From NCBI GenBank assembly GCA_029237695.1, contig CM055272.1, positions 37,910,901-37,974,900 of the forward strand: a stretch of DNA of 64,000 bases, in the 5' to 3' direction. This DNA comes from Conchocele bisecta (taxonomy: Eukaryota > Mollusca > Bivalvia > Lucinida > Thyasiridae). The notes under the pieces are model-generated. The model searched no databases. It saw only the letters and a list, made by a program, of their open reading frames with translations, and was not told the DNA's origin. A program made the translations under genes and the position numbers. This document shows positions 18,994 to 30,999 of the stretch, piece after piece (position 1 is the stretch's first letter; every line of letters starts with the position of its first letter).

Positions 18994-19689
18994 TTATTTC
19001 AAAGCATGCATGTTCAAAAATGTGTGTACATGTTTCAATTAAGCCAGATATCATGTGCGTGGCTTTGTCACAGGTTGATCCTGGGGAAATCGTTTTATTT
19101 TGCAGGCCATGTTAAAGTAATTACCGTAATTGGTTTTTTGAAGGCAATATTAGTAAAATAATGAACGTGTTTGGTGGCCATTTTGAAATTTAAAGATGAT
19201 AGTGTATGCGCAACGGTATCAATATATTTCTTACTAGATACTATGAGGTGAAAATATAAGCATATACATTTAAATATACCCTTATACGTGTCAACTAGAC
19301 TAGCCTATCTGAAAACGTATTTTTCGGGCGGCCATTTTGAAAAATATGACCGCCATGCGTGGACAAAACTAATATTGTTCTACTAGTAGCATGTAGAATA
19401 GCTATTAGTTCGATCGTAGGAGCAATTTAAACAATTACCGGGTCAATGGGAACTTCAGATTATCATATCCATATCACTATTAGGACACCAAACATGCATG
19501 AAGTTCAATGACCTTGAAATGACATTGACCTTGGTTTGAAAAAAATGGCACCCGGATTGTTTGGAAACCTTATACATTCAAGTTTATAAAAACATCGGGT
19601 GCAAATTATCATGAGGTGCTGGATTCGTATACATATATGTGCATTTGACCCCGGACCCCGGACTATTATTTGATAGTTTCCTTAATAGG
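18994..19689. other. Non-coding stretch
   Basis: 'caatgaccttgaaatgacattgaccttgg' type text near 19508 is a stray satellite-like motif. No gene is supported. Confidence 0.35.
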
Positions 19690-19790
19690 CAGCGGATTTT
19701 GAATATGACGCAGCAAACGCGTCTTCGTGAGTTGCATTTGGCGGTCCCGGGAGTTCGGCACATACTTATGTCGTTTTTGCGAAGAATATA
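19690..19790 (+). mobile_element. Single arm of the 9818 fold-back MITE
   Basis: 'aatatgacgcagcaaacgcg', 'tcttcgtgagttgcatttgg' and 'tatgtcgtttttgcgaag' correspond to the right arm of 9818-10031. The other arm is missing. Confidence 0.6.
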
Positions 19791-20045
19791 AACAAAAGTT
19801 AGCAACTCTAAGTTGGCTATGTCGACATCGTTTGTTGACATTGAATTGGTTTAACTGTATCTCTCACTGCTCCAGCATCTACAAAGAAAACAAGTATTCT
19901 CAACTCTACGACATATTCATCGATGTTTCACTATATATCTGGCATGTTCCTCATTTGTATTATATCTTACGACTAATACCATGATCATGATAATGTACGT
20001 GAATACATACATCACAATAGGGTATTTAGAAAAAATACAAACGAT

Positions 20046-20165
20046 ACACATCTACTGTCTGTTCCACGTTTTACTGTCGACGAACTTTTGGCCATTAAGC
20101 ACATTAAATCTTAAAAATATATAAATGTATGTAGTTTTTCATCATTAATAAAAAGTCGCTCTCGC
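20046..20165. mobile_element. Left half of a 'CTACTGTCTG' MITE
   Basis: 'tctactgtctgttccacg' and 'gacgaacttttggccatta' match 7118-7170 closely; the right terminal repeat is absent. Confidence 0.6.
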
Positions 20166-20321
20166 CAAAAACCATGTGGTGTCCAGCACTAATCCATTAC
20201 CTAATCAGTTCTAGAACGCTTTGCCCACCATACTCACAGCACATGGAGTGGGTCCAATATCATACTCGTGACGACCATGCTGCATAGTTTGGCATGCGGA
20301 CACTGTATCTATCTATACATG

Positions 20322-20505
20322 TGACTGTGACTGGAGAAATGGGGCTTATGGGTTTTACGACCAGTGTAGATCCAGATCAGCATGTGCATCCGCACAGTCT
20401 GATCATGATCTGTACTGTTTGCCATTCCGCCAATGAAACACCCACCCAGCTTATACCAAGCAAACCAGATTATTATTGTACCAGGCTACATCAGTGTTTA
20501 GTGAC
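20322..20505. mobile_element. 'GGCTGTGACTGGAGAAATGG' MITE, right end lost
   Basis: 'tgactgtgactggagaaatg', 'gggcttatgggttttacg', 'accagtgtagatccagatca' and 'ccgcacagtctgatcatgat' are clear. The mirrored right terminus cannot be found before 20560. Confidence 0.6.
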
Positions 20506-20559
20506 TTCTTCAAGCTACATTTACCCAAAGATACAGAACGATGACTAGCATGAGTCCAA

Positions 20560-22230
20560 TAACCCAAATATAACAGGCATTGTACATCATGTACGTGTTT
20601 TCAGAAAATCATGAATACATTGCTCACAGCACATGGCGTTGGTACAACTCTATACTGAGTTGGTTAAGACGCGCATTCATGATCATAATGAACATACCTG
20701 GGATTTACATATGCTAACACATTTAGATTTTCGTTATGTTTCTGATACTGTGCATGCAATTCCCAATTACCATGTATAATTTGGCAGACATGCACTATAC
20801 TAGAATAACCCCTGACGGTTATTTCGAATAACTTCCTCAAGTTATGTTGACATTCAACAAAGTTCGTATTTGTTTTTGACAAACATAACCTCTACTAGTT
20901 ATGTGTAATAACTGTCTCACGTTATCTTGAAAAACAGCCCATAGCTGGGTTTCACATATGTGCATAACATGTAGATACACACATGACTGACACACATGTC
21001 GCATTATCTTCATTATGTTGCACATGCAATTTCCATATACCATGGCAGGCATGCACTATATTAGAATAACCCGTGACAGTTATTTCGAATAACTTCCTCA
21101 AGTTATGTAACAAAGTTCGTATTTTTTTTGACAAACATAACCTCTACCAGTTATGTGCAATAGCTGTCTCACGTTATCTTGAAAAATTGAAAAAACAACC
21201 CATAGCTGGGTTTCACATATGTGCATAGCATATAGATGTACACATGACTGACACACATATCGAGTTATCTTCATGATGTTGTACATGCAATTTCCATATA
21301 CCATGACAGGCATGAACTATATTAGAATAACCCGTGACAGTTATTTCGAATAACTTCCTCAAGTTATGTTGACATTCAACAAAGTTTGCATTTGTTTTTG
21401 ACAAACATATTTACCTGTACCAGTTATGTGTAATAACTGTCACACGTTATCTTGAAAAACGACTCATAGCTGGGTTTCACATATGTGCATAACATGTATA
21501 TATACACATGATTGACACACATGTTGAGTTATCTTCATGCTGTTGTATATGCAATTTCCATGTACCATGAATAGTTTGATTGCGGACACATTATATTTTC
21601 AGGGCTAGGATAACGCTTGTCAGTTATTTTAAATATAACTTCATCAAGTTATGTTGACATTCAACAAAGTTTGTATTTGTTTTTGACAAACGTAACCTAT
21701 ACTAGTTATGTGTAATAACTGTCTCACGTTATCTTGAAAAACAACCCATAGCTGGGTTTCACATATGCGCATAACATGTAAATATACACATGACTGACAC
21801 ACATGTTGAGTTATCTTCATGATGTTGTATATGCAATTTCCATGTACCATGTATAGTTTGATTGCGAACACATTATATTTTCAGGGCTAGGAGAACTTTG
21901 TCAGTTATTTTGAATGTAACTTCCTCAAGTTATGTTGACATTGAACACAGTTTGTGTTTGTTTGGGACAAAACTAACCTCTGCCAGTTATGTGTAATCAC
22001 GTCCTCAAGTTATAATCAGAAAAGCAACCATACGACCATGGTGACAAGCATCAGTCGAGTAACTAAAATCTAAGAGGTGTGATCATGATCATAGATATTA
22101 CACACCATGTACATGTTGTAAGAAAACAATGAAAACCTTGCTCCCTGCACGTGTAGTATGTGCCATAGGGGTGTACAAGACACGTCGGTCATTTTCATGA
22201 TGTGCATAATCATGTAAATGCTAACCACAT
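20560..22230. repeat. Satellite array, ~261-283-bp unit, with duplicated flanks
   Basis: The marker 'atagctgggtttcacatatg' occurs at 20941, 21202, 21466 and 21749 (spacings 261, 264, 283). Units also share 'cgaataacttcctcaagtta', 'acattcaacaaagtt' and 'tttgacaaacataacct'. The outer flanks are duplicated too: 20570-20700 resembles 22070-22230 ('acatcatgtacgtg..gaaaa' and 'cattttcatgat'). Several 60-75 aa minus ORFs are translations of the unit, not genes. Confidence 0.8.
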
Positions 22231-24904
22231 GCATGATGTCTGTGCTTCACATATGCGTAGACCATCGCTATGTTCATGATGTGATACATGCACTTTCCAT
22301 ATACCATATATACATAACAATGTATGCACTATATACTTACATGGCTAGGATGACAGTGCCAGCTAATTTAAATAACTTCCTCAAATTACGTCGACATTCA
22401 ACAAATGTCCTGTTACTTTTGGATAAAAATAACATATACCACTACTGTGTATCTCTGTCGTGACAGCATTTGATCACGATTCAAATGGTAGTCAAAAGTT
22501 CAAGACATGTCATTTGGATCGGAGATGTCAACAATACTGGTTTTTACCAACAACATGGTAACTCTTATGACTGTATATTATTGAATCATGGTAATCTGGC
22601 AATCATCGTGATCATGGTACTAGCTGTTAGTTGGCCTGCCAGTTGCAGAATTTGAAAATTGCTTTTGTAGTAAATTAATAATTTAAAATTATTTTGTAAT
22701 TTATATGAAAGTTCCTATTATTCCCCATGATTAGCTACATAATTATCTGTCAGAAAATAATCTACATATTGTGCAAGTTGTGTTTCTATTTATTGTTTCC
22801 TCAAATATGCGTGTTATGTCTCATTATGATCATCTCTGTGAGGTGGTTCAAAAGAGTGATCGCAACATTGACCTTTGTATAAAATTTAAATGCCGATACA
22901 ATGTTTCACCACCCGCCAAATCACATACACTTACAATATGCCAGATGTCATCACGTTTGAAGCATTTATTTCCTGTACATCAGTTGTATATCATCATGAT
23001 CATCATGATAATGTACAGTTGCTATATCAGGCTATGTCCATGCTAGCTACATTATTGTAACATATTTAATAACCACTTTGATTATCATTGTTATTCCCAT
23101 GATCAAACCCTGTGCGTATCCGTCTTTATATTTGCAGCAGATCAACTGCCCATTTTCCCCAGAATAATTTGCACGCACTCGGATGACCGGAACTATGAAT
23201 CAAAACCTGGCATTTATAGAAATGTTACTATTTCGACACATTTTTGTGCATTGGGTATTTATAATCTACAAGCGTTCTTCATTTTCTTTTGACAGACATT
23301 TGTCTGTAGAATCGTGAACTTGAATAATTACTGCTAAATCATCAGTATAATACTGACAATCAGTGTAGACACTGTTCAGACTGCGCATTGTATTTTTCAT
23401 GCACGTTTACATGCATTTTGGCAAACATCATGAACATCTAGTAGAATGGTTAAACATTACTATACTTCTAAACAAACAAAATGCAAATACATTTCATGAA
23501 TCCATCGTATGTTCATAACAAAATGAGCACATTCGCAAACTAATATTGGTATACGTGGATTACAATCACTGTTTATACAGTGCCCAGCGGAAACAAATGG
23601 TTTGGCAAGTTGTTTATCATTAACAGTATTCCCTGTGATAAGCACGTTACTAACTGCATGCTATCATTGTGATATTAGTTGTTTATGTAGCCCATTAATC
23701 CAGTGTGAACACATTATACACACATGAGTAAGACAGATGACACGGCCATAAAATTGATTATTGTAAACATCATGTATCTATAATAATCATTATCATGCTG
23801 ATAATCTGATAAAACCACTGACGCCTCTCAGACGTTCCTTTCAGGTGTCCCTCTCTCTCTCTCACAAGTGGAGATATAATTGCCAGCCACTTGGGGGCTA
23901 TGCAATCACTGTTCCCTGTTGTGCAGACCGTTAGCGTGGTTAGCATGACGGTGTTGGCAGATCTCATTTTGCGGCGCCGTTCATGCTTTGCAATATATTG
24001 AACTCATTTACGTTAGGTCAGTTCCACGGAGTAGATCATTTTTCATTATAGAGTATGCAAAATACATGAATTTCGCATGAGCTCCGAATAGTGTGCCAGC
24101 CAGCCTAACAAGTAACAAGCCAATCCATCCTAGGATTTTGTTTTGCTGTCCAATTCCCGTTGCTCGGATTAGTGTGCTGTCTAATTCCCCAGGTGTTGAC
24201 CCTCGCTATGCCCCCCCCCCCTCATCCCATCCAGCTCAGTTGGCTGGAAAAACGTCGATATGCCTATAAATCCGACATGTCAATATGTTTATGTATGTTT
24301 ATGAAATACAATATTAACTTGACCTATGAACATGATGAACATATATCATTTTGTAACGCGAAAGTCGCATTTAAAAACAAATACATGTATATAGTTATAG
24401 TTTTTGAATTCTTCTAGCAAAATAATTTATAATTAAATGTAAATGTAATACAACACAACCATCATTGCAGCACATTAACACATACCCTAAACAAGCAATA
24501 ACTAGAGAAAAGTCGATGGCGCGCCATCGCAATATACACACGTTCGTGCCCTAATGGCGAACAGTGTGAAAATATAGGTTGTTACCACCCATTAGAACCG
24601 TCTTGGCGAGTCGGTTCAAATGACTGACAATATTCAGCATGAAAAGGATTGATCCAGTGTGAAAAATATAAAGGTGTTGAGCTAGACAGATAACACGGGC
24701 CATAATGTGATTACGTAAATACTAGATACCAGAGGTAGTGGCCCATACAATCACTACATGTACTATGTAACTTGATTACTCTTTGAAACATTTTCATCAT
24801 ATTTCACACTTGCATAAACCATGACTCACGGTGTCTCGTGCAAGAACGACAACTCTCGCTTTACTAACATATTAGTTATCTCCATTTATTGTTTGACTGC
24901 CTGT
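22231..24904. other. Long non-coding stretch
   Basis: It contains small ORFs without motifs, 'atcatgatcatcatgat' runs near 22990, a CT microsatellite at 23850-23863, an oligo-C tract at 24209-24220, and a hairpin fragment at 24565-24650 related to the 6675 MITE. No gene is supported. Confidence 0.4.
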
Positions 24905-24905
24905 A

Positions 24906-25072
24906 AGGATGGTTTGAGGCCTAGGGGTTAGAACACCGGATTTCCAATCCGGAGGTTGTGGGCTCAAACCTCAACTAGGGCATCAACAATATTTTCATAG
25001 TATTTCCAGCTCAACCTTCTCTATATGACCTTAGCTGTTGCTCGGACATTAAACCCATTCAGTTTCACTTTC
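24906..25072 (+). mobile_element. tRNA-derived SINE (tRNA-Gly-like head)
   Basis: A tRNA-like region begins near 24912 with 'ggcctaggggttaga' (A box). An anticodon-like stem CCGGA-tttccaa-TCCGG places TCC in the anticodon, then 'gggctcaaacctc' (weak B box). The body 'acaatattttcatagtatttcc' and tail 'ttagctgttgctcggacatt', 'aaacccattca' match the SINEs at 44000-44186 and 62325-62463. The missing acceptor-stem pairing argues against a functional tRNA gene. Confidence 0.7.
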
Positions 25073-25502
25073 ACATTTGACTGCCTGTAGGTGGCGAGCG
25101 TCAATTTCTAGTTAATGATGGATCACAGCTAGTTGTTTCCTTTTGCAAATATATTAATAGAGATCCGGTCCTATGTTGTATTCCAGTGTTTATTTCTTTC
25201 TGAATAGCACAGAAATGAGTTTTGCGAACAGAGTAGACCAAGATCAGACTGCACTTATGTATGCTAATTTCTCTAGTAGCATAAGCATGTGGAAATATTA
25301 TTTGCAGCTGCCCACTGCTTCCCAGAAAAACTAACCACGCTCGTTGTCGGATCTTATAACATCCTACCTTTTCACAAGACCGATAGTGTCAGCCCAGCCG
25401 GGACGGGTATACGGCTATAAAACCACAGAGTGCCACATTAGCAAGTACCTGGGGACCATGTATCAGCACCTTGATGTTCCAGTGTACGTTAGCATAAATC
25501 TA

Positions 25503-25672
25503 TTAACCCATAGAATGCTGGGAACGACAATTGTTTTATGTTTTGCCTTTTTCTCAATAAAAACATGGTTTCACAGCATTCTAAAATGCTGTCAAAGTAT
25601 GTTTTTTTGGAAAAATGGAAAAGACAAAGTAAACAGTAGACCAAAACTTTTATTCAGCAGTGTAAGGGTTCA
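25503..25672. mobile_element. 'TTAACCC' fold-back MITE, copy 2 (reduced)
   Basis: 'ttaacccatagaatgctggg', 'tctcaataaaaacatggttt', 'cacagcattctaaaatgctg' and 'tcagcagtgtaagggtt' follow the family order. The long central palindrome of copies 1 and 5 is shortened to a single hairpin. Confidence 0.65.
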
Positions 25673-26934
25673 AAGGTTATACAACGGTAAGGTAATCAGT
25701 TGCAATTCTACAGGACAACCGTGATAATTGTTTTCTACATAATGTCATAATGTTTAAAATAATTTACACCATCCAAACTGGGCATATAGTGGAATCTTTT
25801 TAAACCCGACACTCTTGAAGGTCCCCGGATGTCCGGTTTGGAGAGCTACAACTGTAATTCACTGCACACTGCAACATTTGCGGTACAGATAAATTACAGT
25901 GAAACTCCAACACAATTAAACACCATAGTTTTATATGTCGTCCGGGTCAGACAGGTTCCTCTTTGTACATGGTTGGTGATAAATATGCTTACGGCATGTG
26001 ACATGCTAGATTTATATATAGTTGTTGACCACTTTACTAGCAAACTGTTCACTTGCTAATAATATAAAGCCATGTCTCACCCACTCCGCGAAATCTGGTT
26101 CCGACGGACAAATTAGAATCTTACGCCGTTAGCCACCAACAGAGCACCAGATACACACATTCATATTAGAGCATAATTATGTTGGTTGCTGATCGCAATA
26201 TAATGGTACTTATGTCGATGTTTTGCATATATAGTTCCATTGTAAATAGTCATATAATACACGTATATTTCATAGGCGTAGGAGCGTTTCAATTATTGGG
26301 GGGGGGGGCAAACTATTTTGCTACATGTAAAATTATATATGTTCGGTATGTCTTTGCTTAATATGCTACAGTACACTGTCCTGTACTACATGTATGTATA
26401 TATAGGAAAGATATACATGCTGTAGTGATGCAATTAAATATACTGCATGATTGTGTTAGTTTTATGTTATGCCCTTATAATAGCGTAACATGTAACCAGA
26501 AATACAGAGTACAATTTTACATAACCCATTACACGTAATAAGATAAGGCGTTAAAATGGTCAGCTTACACTTACACTCCAAAACATACATAAAATGTAAG
26601 CTTTTTTATTTTGTAAAATACCGATGATGTTATACACATTATCAGTTACATACATAAACGGATTGTAATTCCCTCTAACGATACATTATTGAATGAATAA
26701 ATGTTTGCAGGCTGTGACATTGGTCAATGTATGACATACAGAGAGGGTACGTTGTAATGAATTGGTGCCCGAGTGAGATGTTTTGTGACAATGATACGTT
26801 ATTCTATTTTGATTAGCGTTTGAGCAGCAATCCTGCTAGAACAACCTGCCAAATGGATAGGTACAAAACCTTAAGGACCCATTCTATACCTGATCATCGT
26901 TTGATTCAAAGATAATTGCTTCGTAAATATGATA
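25673..26934. other. Non-coding stretch
   Basis: An oligo-G tract at 26299-26308 in 'ggcgtaggagcgtttcaatt' context looks like a fragment of the oligo-G repeat family. No gene is supported. The 126-aa ORF at 25344-25724 ends inside a MITE and is not credible. Confidence 0.35.
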
Positions 26935-27565
26935 GAATATATGTGAATACTGCCTCGTTACTGTATCCTATACGGCACATGCAGTGGCCAAATCGGCCAT
27001 CTTTGTGTGTTCCAGCCATCAGCCAGTTTCACCTGTTCTGCCGTTTGACAAAGAACTGAAAATGTGAAGTAGAACATATGATATAAAGTAGCTAATCACA
27101 TGTAGAAAAGCCAGGAGAACGGACTCCTATCAATTATATGATACCAAACTGTAAAATATGTCAGTTTTCTTGACAGGTTTGTGCCTGTGTTTTTTTACAG
27201 CATGAACCACCATTATAAATAACTCATACAAAGAAAATCACACAGTGTATCACTTTTACCTGGCAAATCACACAACACATACCATATATACCCACTACTC
27301 TGTTATTAGCTATCAAATCCAGTGACATGTAGGCAGTTACCTGAGTGTATTGTCCCTGGTGTCTACTCACCTACTATGCAAGTAAATATGGCTTTACCTA
27401 TGGTAGCATGTACAATAACATAGACGGCGCATGAAGTTTACACATCAACATTTGTTTTGATATTGATGGGAGAAATGCTCAGATATATCGTCTTTTGTAT
27501 AATTTGCTGGCATAATATTTATAGCTTGCCGTTGGCATATGTGTCTATTATGTATTGCACCAATA
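26935..27565 (+). mobile_element. ~800-bp MITE, plus-orientation copy truncated at its right end
   Basis: It starts 'tatgtgaatactgcctcgtt', then 'cggccatctttgtgtgttcc', 'acctgagtgtattgtccctg' and 'tctactcacctactatg'. The body matches 40515-41140, but the right terminus is missing where it meets the inverse copy. Confidence 0.7.
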
Positions 27566-27574
27566 TGAATATAA

Positions 27575-28405
27575 CATATGTGAATATTGTCTTGTTACTG
27601 TATACCATATGGAGCATTGAGTTGCCATCTCCGCCATCTTTGTATGTACAAGCCGTCGTAAAGTTTCACTACTTTGTGCGTTTGACACATACAGCAAATA
27701 ATATGACTGTCAACCAAATACAATCTGGTGCAATACATAATAGACAGATGTGACAACGCCAAGCTATAAATATAATGCCTGTACAAAAGACGAGCTATCT
27801 GAGCATTTCTCTCATCAATCTGAAAATAAATTTTGATGCGTAAACTTTTCAATCTGATGCACAGCCTATTGTTAGTGTACACATTATACATAGGTAAAGC
27901 CATATCTACTCGCATAGTAGGTGAATAGACACCAGGACAAAAACACACTCGGGTAACTGCTTATATATCACTGGATTTGATAGCAAATAACAAACAGAGT
28001 ACCGTAGTAGGTACAGTATATATGGTGTGTGTTTTGTGGTTATATATGGTATGTGTTGTGTGGTTGGCCAGCCAGGTAAAAGTGATACACTGTGCGATTT
28101 TCTGTGTATCAGGGTATTTATAATGGTGGTTCATGTTTTTAAAAACACAGGCTCAACCCTGTCCAGAAAACTGACATATTTTACAGTTTGGTGTAATATA
28201 ATTGATAGGAGTCTGTTCTCATGGCTTTTTTTACATGTGATTAGCTACATTACACCATATATTCTACTTCACAGTTTGAGTTTTTTGTCAAATGGCAGAA
28301 CAGGTGAAACTGGCTGATGGCTAGAACACACAAAGATGGCCGGCCGATTTGGCCATTCATTCCATGTGCCGTATAGGATACAGTAACAAGGCAGTATTCA
28401 CATAT
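27575..28405 (-). mobile_element. ~830-bp MITE, minus-orientation full copy
   Basis: Read on the minus strand it runs from 'tatgtgaatactgccttgtt' (28405) through the same body to the other terminus at 27575-27725 ('atgtgaatattgtcttgtta', 'agttgccatctccgccatc'). The two termini are similar to each other, forming long degenerate TIRs. With 26935-27565 it forms an inverted repeat with ~640-bp arms. Confidence 0.75.
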
Positions 28406-29478
28406 GTGACGTGCCAAGCGAAAACCTCCCTTATCGGAAAACGTGACGTAACGAGTTATAACGTTACAAAGATGGAGTAATTTCCACGCGGTTGTGACAA
28501 AGTAAACGTCACATTTAGCGTCATTGTCGCGTCTATGTATATTTTTTTCCATAAATACGCCTACTTACTTTGTTCTTTTATTTTATTTCGAAGAAAGCTG
28601 GTACTACAGTCAATGTTTCTGACAATAAAAAAATACCCCACGATGTATGAAAATCTACCTGTGTTTAATAAATCGGCAACAAAGAACGTAGTTTCCTTTT
28701 TTTGCCTTTTTTTTTTTACCACTGGTCACTTTATCTCCCTTGGACAACTGCTCACGTTGTTCTCAAGACAATTCGTACATAAAACAACATGCAGGTGTGC
28801 CCATCTGGGCGGTAGGATAGAATTGGACTACAGCGGCGGAAAACTTACGGGTAATTAGAAAAAAAGTTAAATAATCCCTCCTCTCTATTTAGTCTAATTC
28901 TCCGTGTATGATCGACCCTACCTCATAAAGGTGTATGTGTATTGCTATCATGCGGACATGACAAACCCAGGTCTGGGAAAAAACGTGTGCATAACTCCGT
29001 TGGATAAAACATGTCCTACATGCGTTTCTTTTATATGTTGGCTAGTTTTGTTCTCTAAGTCTCAGTATTGAATACATCCAAATGTAGACCTTGTATTCAG
29101 CATACTGCCAGCCGCGAACGAAGGGCACACCGGTCACCTGTACCGAAACAATACAAGCGACGTACGCGTGTTTGGCATGTATTCAACTTCTGACAAACAG
29201 ATATTACTACTGTTACTGCGACGATCCCTCTTTAAGAAATTTGATACATGTGCACGCAACGGCCGTCAAAAACGATATTCATCTTTATTCATAATTGATG
29301 ATTTAAAATTAGAATCATTGTGTTGACATAATTTAATGTCGCGTATTGCAGATATTGGAAATAATTTCCTTTGAAAATCATCATACAATCTAAAGCCTCA
29401 TACATTTACAATGATTATCACAAGGACGGGGTTCGTTTATAGATATAATTATAGTACTTATAGGTTATTATGTTTTCT
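28406..29478. other. Non-coding stretch
   Basis: 'cgtgacgtaacgagttataacg' type text near 28440 is mildly CpG-rich. ORFs of 107 and 100 aa have no recognisable motif. Confidence 0.35.
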
Positions 29479-29546
29479 ATATGTGGATATATGGACGAGC
29501 TATTGTGCGACTTTAATCGGAACGAGTGGCAATTATATCCACATAC
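29479..29546. repeat. Small inverted repeat 'TATGTGGATATA'
   Basis: 'tatgtggatatatgg' and 'attatatccacata' are arms around 'cgactttaatcggaacgagt'. A relative with the same 'ccactcgttcc' core lies at 55915-55972. Confidence 0.55.
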
Positions 29547-29889
29547 AAATAAAATAACTTTTTTATAATATATGTAAATCACTCACAACTAAGATGCGCC
29601 TAAAAATATATAAACTATCAATGAAGTAAACAAATTACTGATGATTTAGAAGGAACTATTATACAATGTGAAAAGTAATTCTGGCACTGATCAATATGGT
29701 AAAATATTGACAATTTACTTTCCATTCTGTTTCAATGTCAAACAAATGTACATATATAATAAACATATATGTTTTATTCTCTGACAAAATAACAAGACTA
29801 TTTGTATTCCTTTCATGTGCTGGACGTACGGACGCCGGTAACACTATATGCCCGCCTCACCATTCGGTGGCGGGGGCATAACAATACAA

Positions 29890-30015
29890 AACTATATATT
29901 CAACCTGAAATCAGAATAATCCTGATCTGGTGCCAGGTCCTCGCCACACCAGAATCACTTGGCCCCCTCCAAAAAGCAGTAGGATCAGTAATAATCTTAC
30001 TACTTTTATAATGTG
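29890..30015. repeat. Dispersed repeat fragment
   Basis: 'cctgaaatcagaataatcct', 'gatctggtgccaggtcctcg' and 'ccacaccagaatcac' recur at 61020-61085 and, inverted, at 10960-11070. Confidence 0.5.
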
Positions 30016-30029
30016 CAATAACCCAATTC

Positions 30030-30310
30030 AACTCGCAGGTAACAAAAGAGCCAAAGATAAAAACGTACCTGAGACTTTGTTTGTGACCTTGACCTTGGGG
30101 TAAGGGCTGAGTGCTGGGACATGGATTTACTACAGCACGATGGAGGGCCATCTGAGGAATGCATGTATGAAATAGCAAAGTGCTCCATGAAAGGAAACAG
30201 AAGTTATAAGACATTTACCCCTACGTTAAGTTTGTGGACGACGACGCCGACGACGCCGGGGGTATGCCATAAGCTCTTCTGCTCTTCGTGCAGGCGAGCT
30301 AAAAACAGGT
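30030..30310 (-). mobile_element. Helitron-like family H1, 5' part in minus orientation
   Basis: On the minus strand the head reads 'tttagctcgcctgcacgaag', 'agcagaagagcttatggcat', 'acccccggcgtcgtcgg', then 'cacaaacttaacg' and one monomer like those at 1-500. It supplies the head missing from the copy cut by the window start. Confidence 0.65.
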
Positions 30311-30692
30311 CGTTGGAAATATTCATCCGAATCTCCACAAAAAGTATTCCTTCGATCTGGTTCACACGTACGAAACTATAACACAGGCTGTAAACATCCT
30401 ATGTAAAAAGAAACAAATGGACATAACTCCAAAAGAGAAATCTCACATCTTTGACACGATATCTATGAATGTGTGAAGTTTGTTTTTAAATATTCCATAC
30501 GATATTCAACTTATGCTCTGGACAAGAAATAAAAAAAAGGAAAAGAAAAAAAAGCAATAACTAAACAAATAACGATGAAATTATCCAAATTAGCGATGCT
30601 AGAATAGTCATTCTTGCGTACGACACACGTTTGACTCAATATCTTGTATGCGTGTGTGAAGTTTTATTAAAATATTGCACACGCTATTAAAC

Positions 30693-30882
30693 TTAACCCT
30701 TACACCGCTATCTTAATTTTTTGTCGTCTGTTGTTTATTTTCCAGTTTTATCACCATGCTTTAACAGCCCTTTAGAATAATTTACAACATCATGCAAAGT
30801 GCTGTCAAAACATATTTTTACTGAGAAATAAGGCAAGATATAAAAGTAACAGCAGACGACAATTGTTGTGCGTAGCGGTCCA
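30693..30882. mobile_element. 'TTAACCC' fold-back MITE, copy 3
   Basis: It starts 'cttaacccttacaccgctat' and ends 'aattgttgtgcgtagcggtc'. 'ttgtcgtctgttgtttattt' pairs with 'taacagcagacgacaa', and the interior holds 'caccatgctttaacagcc'. Confidence 0.7.
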
Positions 30883-30905
30883 GGCGCGGATACATAAATA
30901 AAAAT

Positions 30906-30916
30906 GCCCCCCCCCC

Positions 30917-30947
<31 letters not shown>

Positions 30948-30951
30948 ACCC
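30906..30951. repeat. Oligo-C tract (~45 bp)
   Basis: Nearly pure C is interrupted once by TG, followed by 'acccctgctcatacgcctatg', the same 'gcctatg' end as in the oligo-G repeat at 2570-2935. Length in homopolymers is unreliable. Confidence 0.7.
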
Positions 30952-30999
30952 CTGCTCATACGCCTATGTACTTTCGTTTCCCAGTGAAGTCAAAGCGAC

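Noticed and set aside
20664..21871. Series of 60-75-aa minus ORFs with similar sequence
   Set aside because: They look like a protein repeat family but are the ~265-bp satellite in frame-shifted copies; none has a start context or stop-free extension.
20690..22030. CRISPR-like array
   Set aside because: Direct repeats are contiguous ~265-bp units without unique spacers, in eukaryotic DNA.
24906..24985. A genuine tRNA-Gly(TCC) gene
   Set aside because: The anticodon stem is perfect, but the acceptor stem does not pair, the B box is weak, and the same body follows in other SINE copies.
25344..25724. 126-aa plus ORF as a gene
   Set aside because: Its second half is inside a fold-back MITE.
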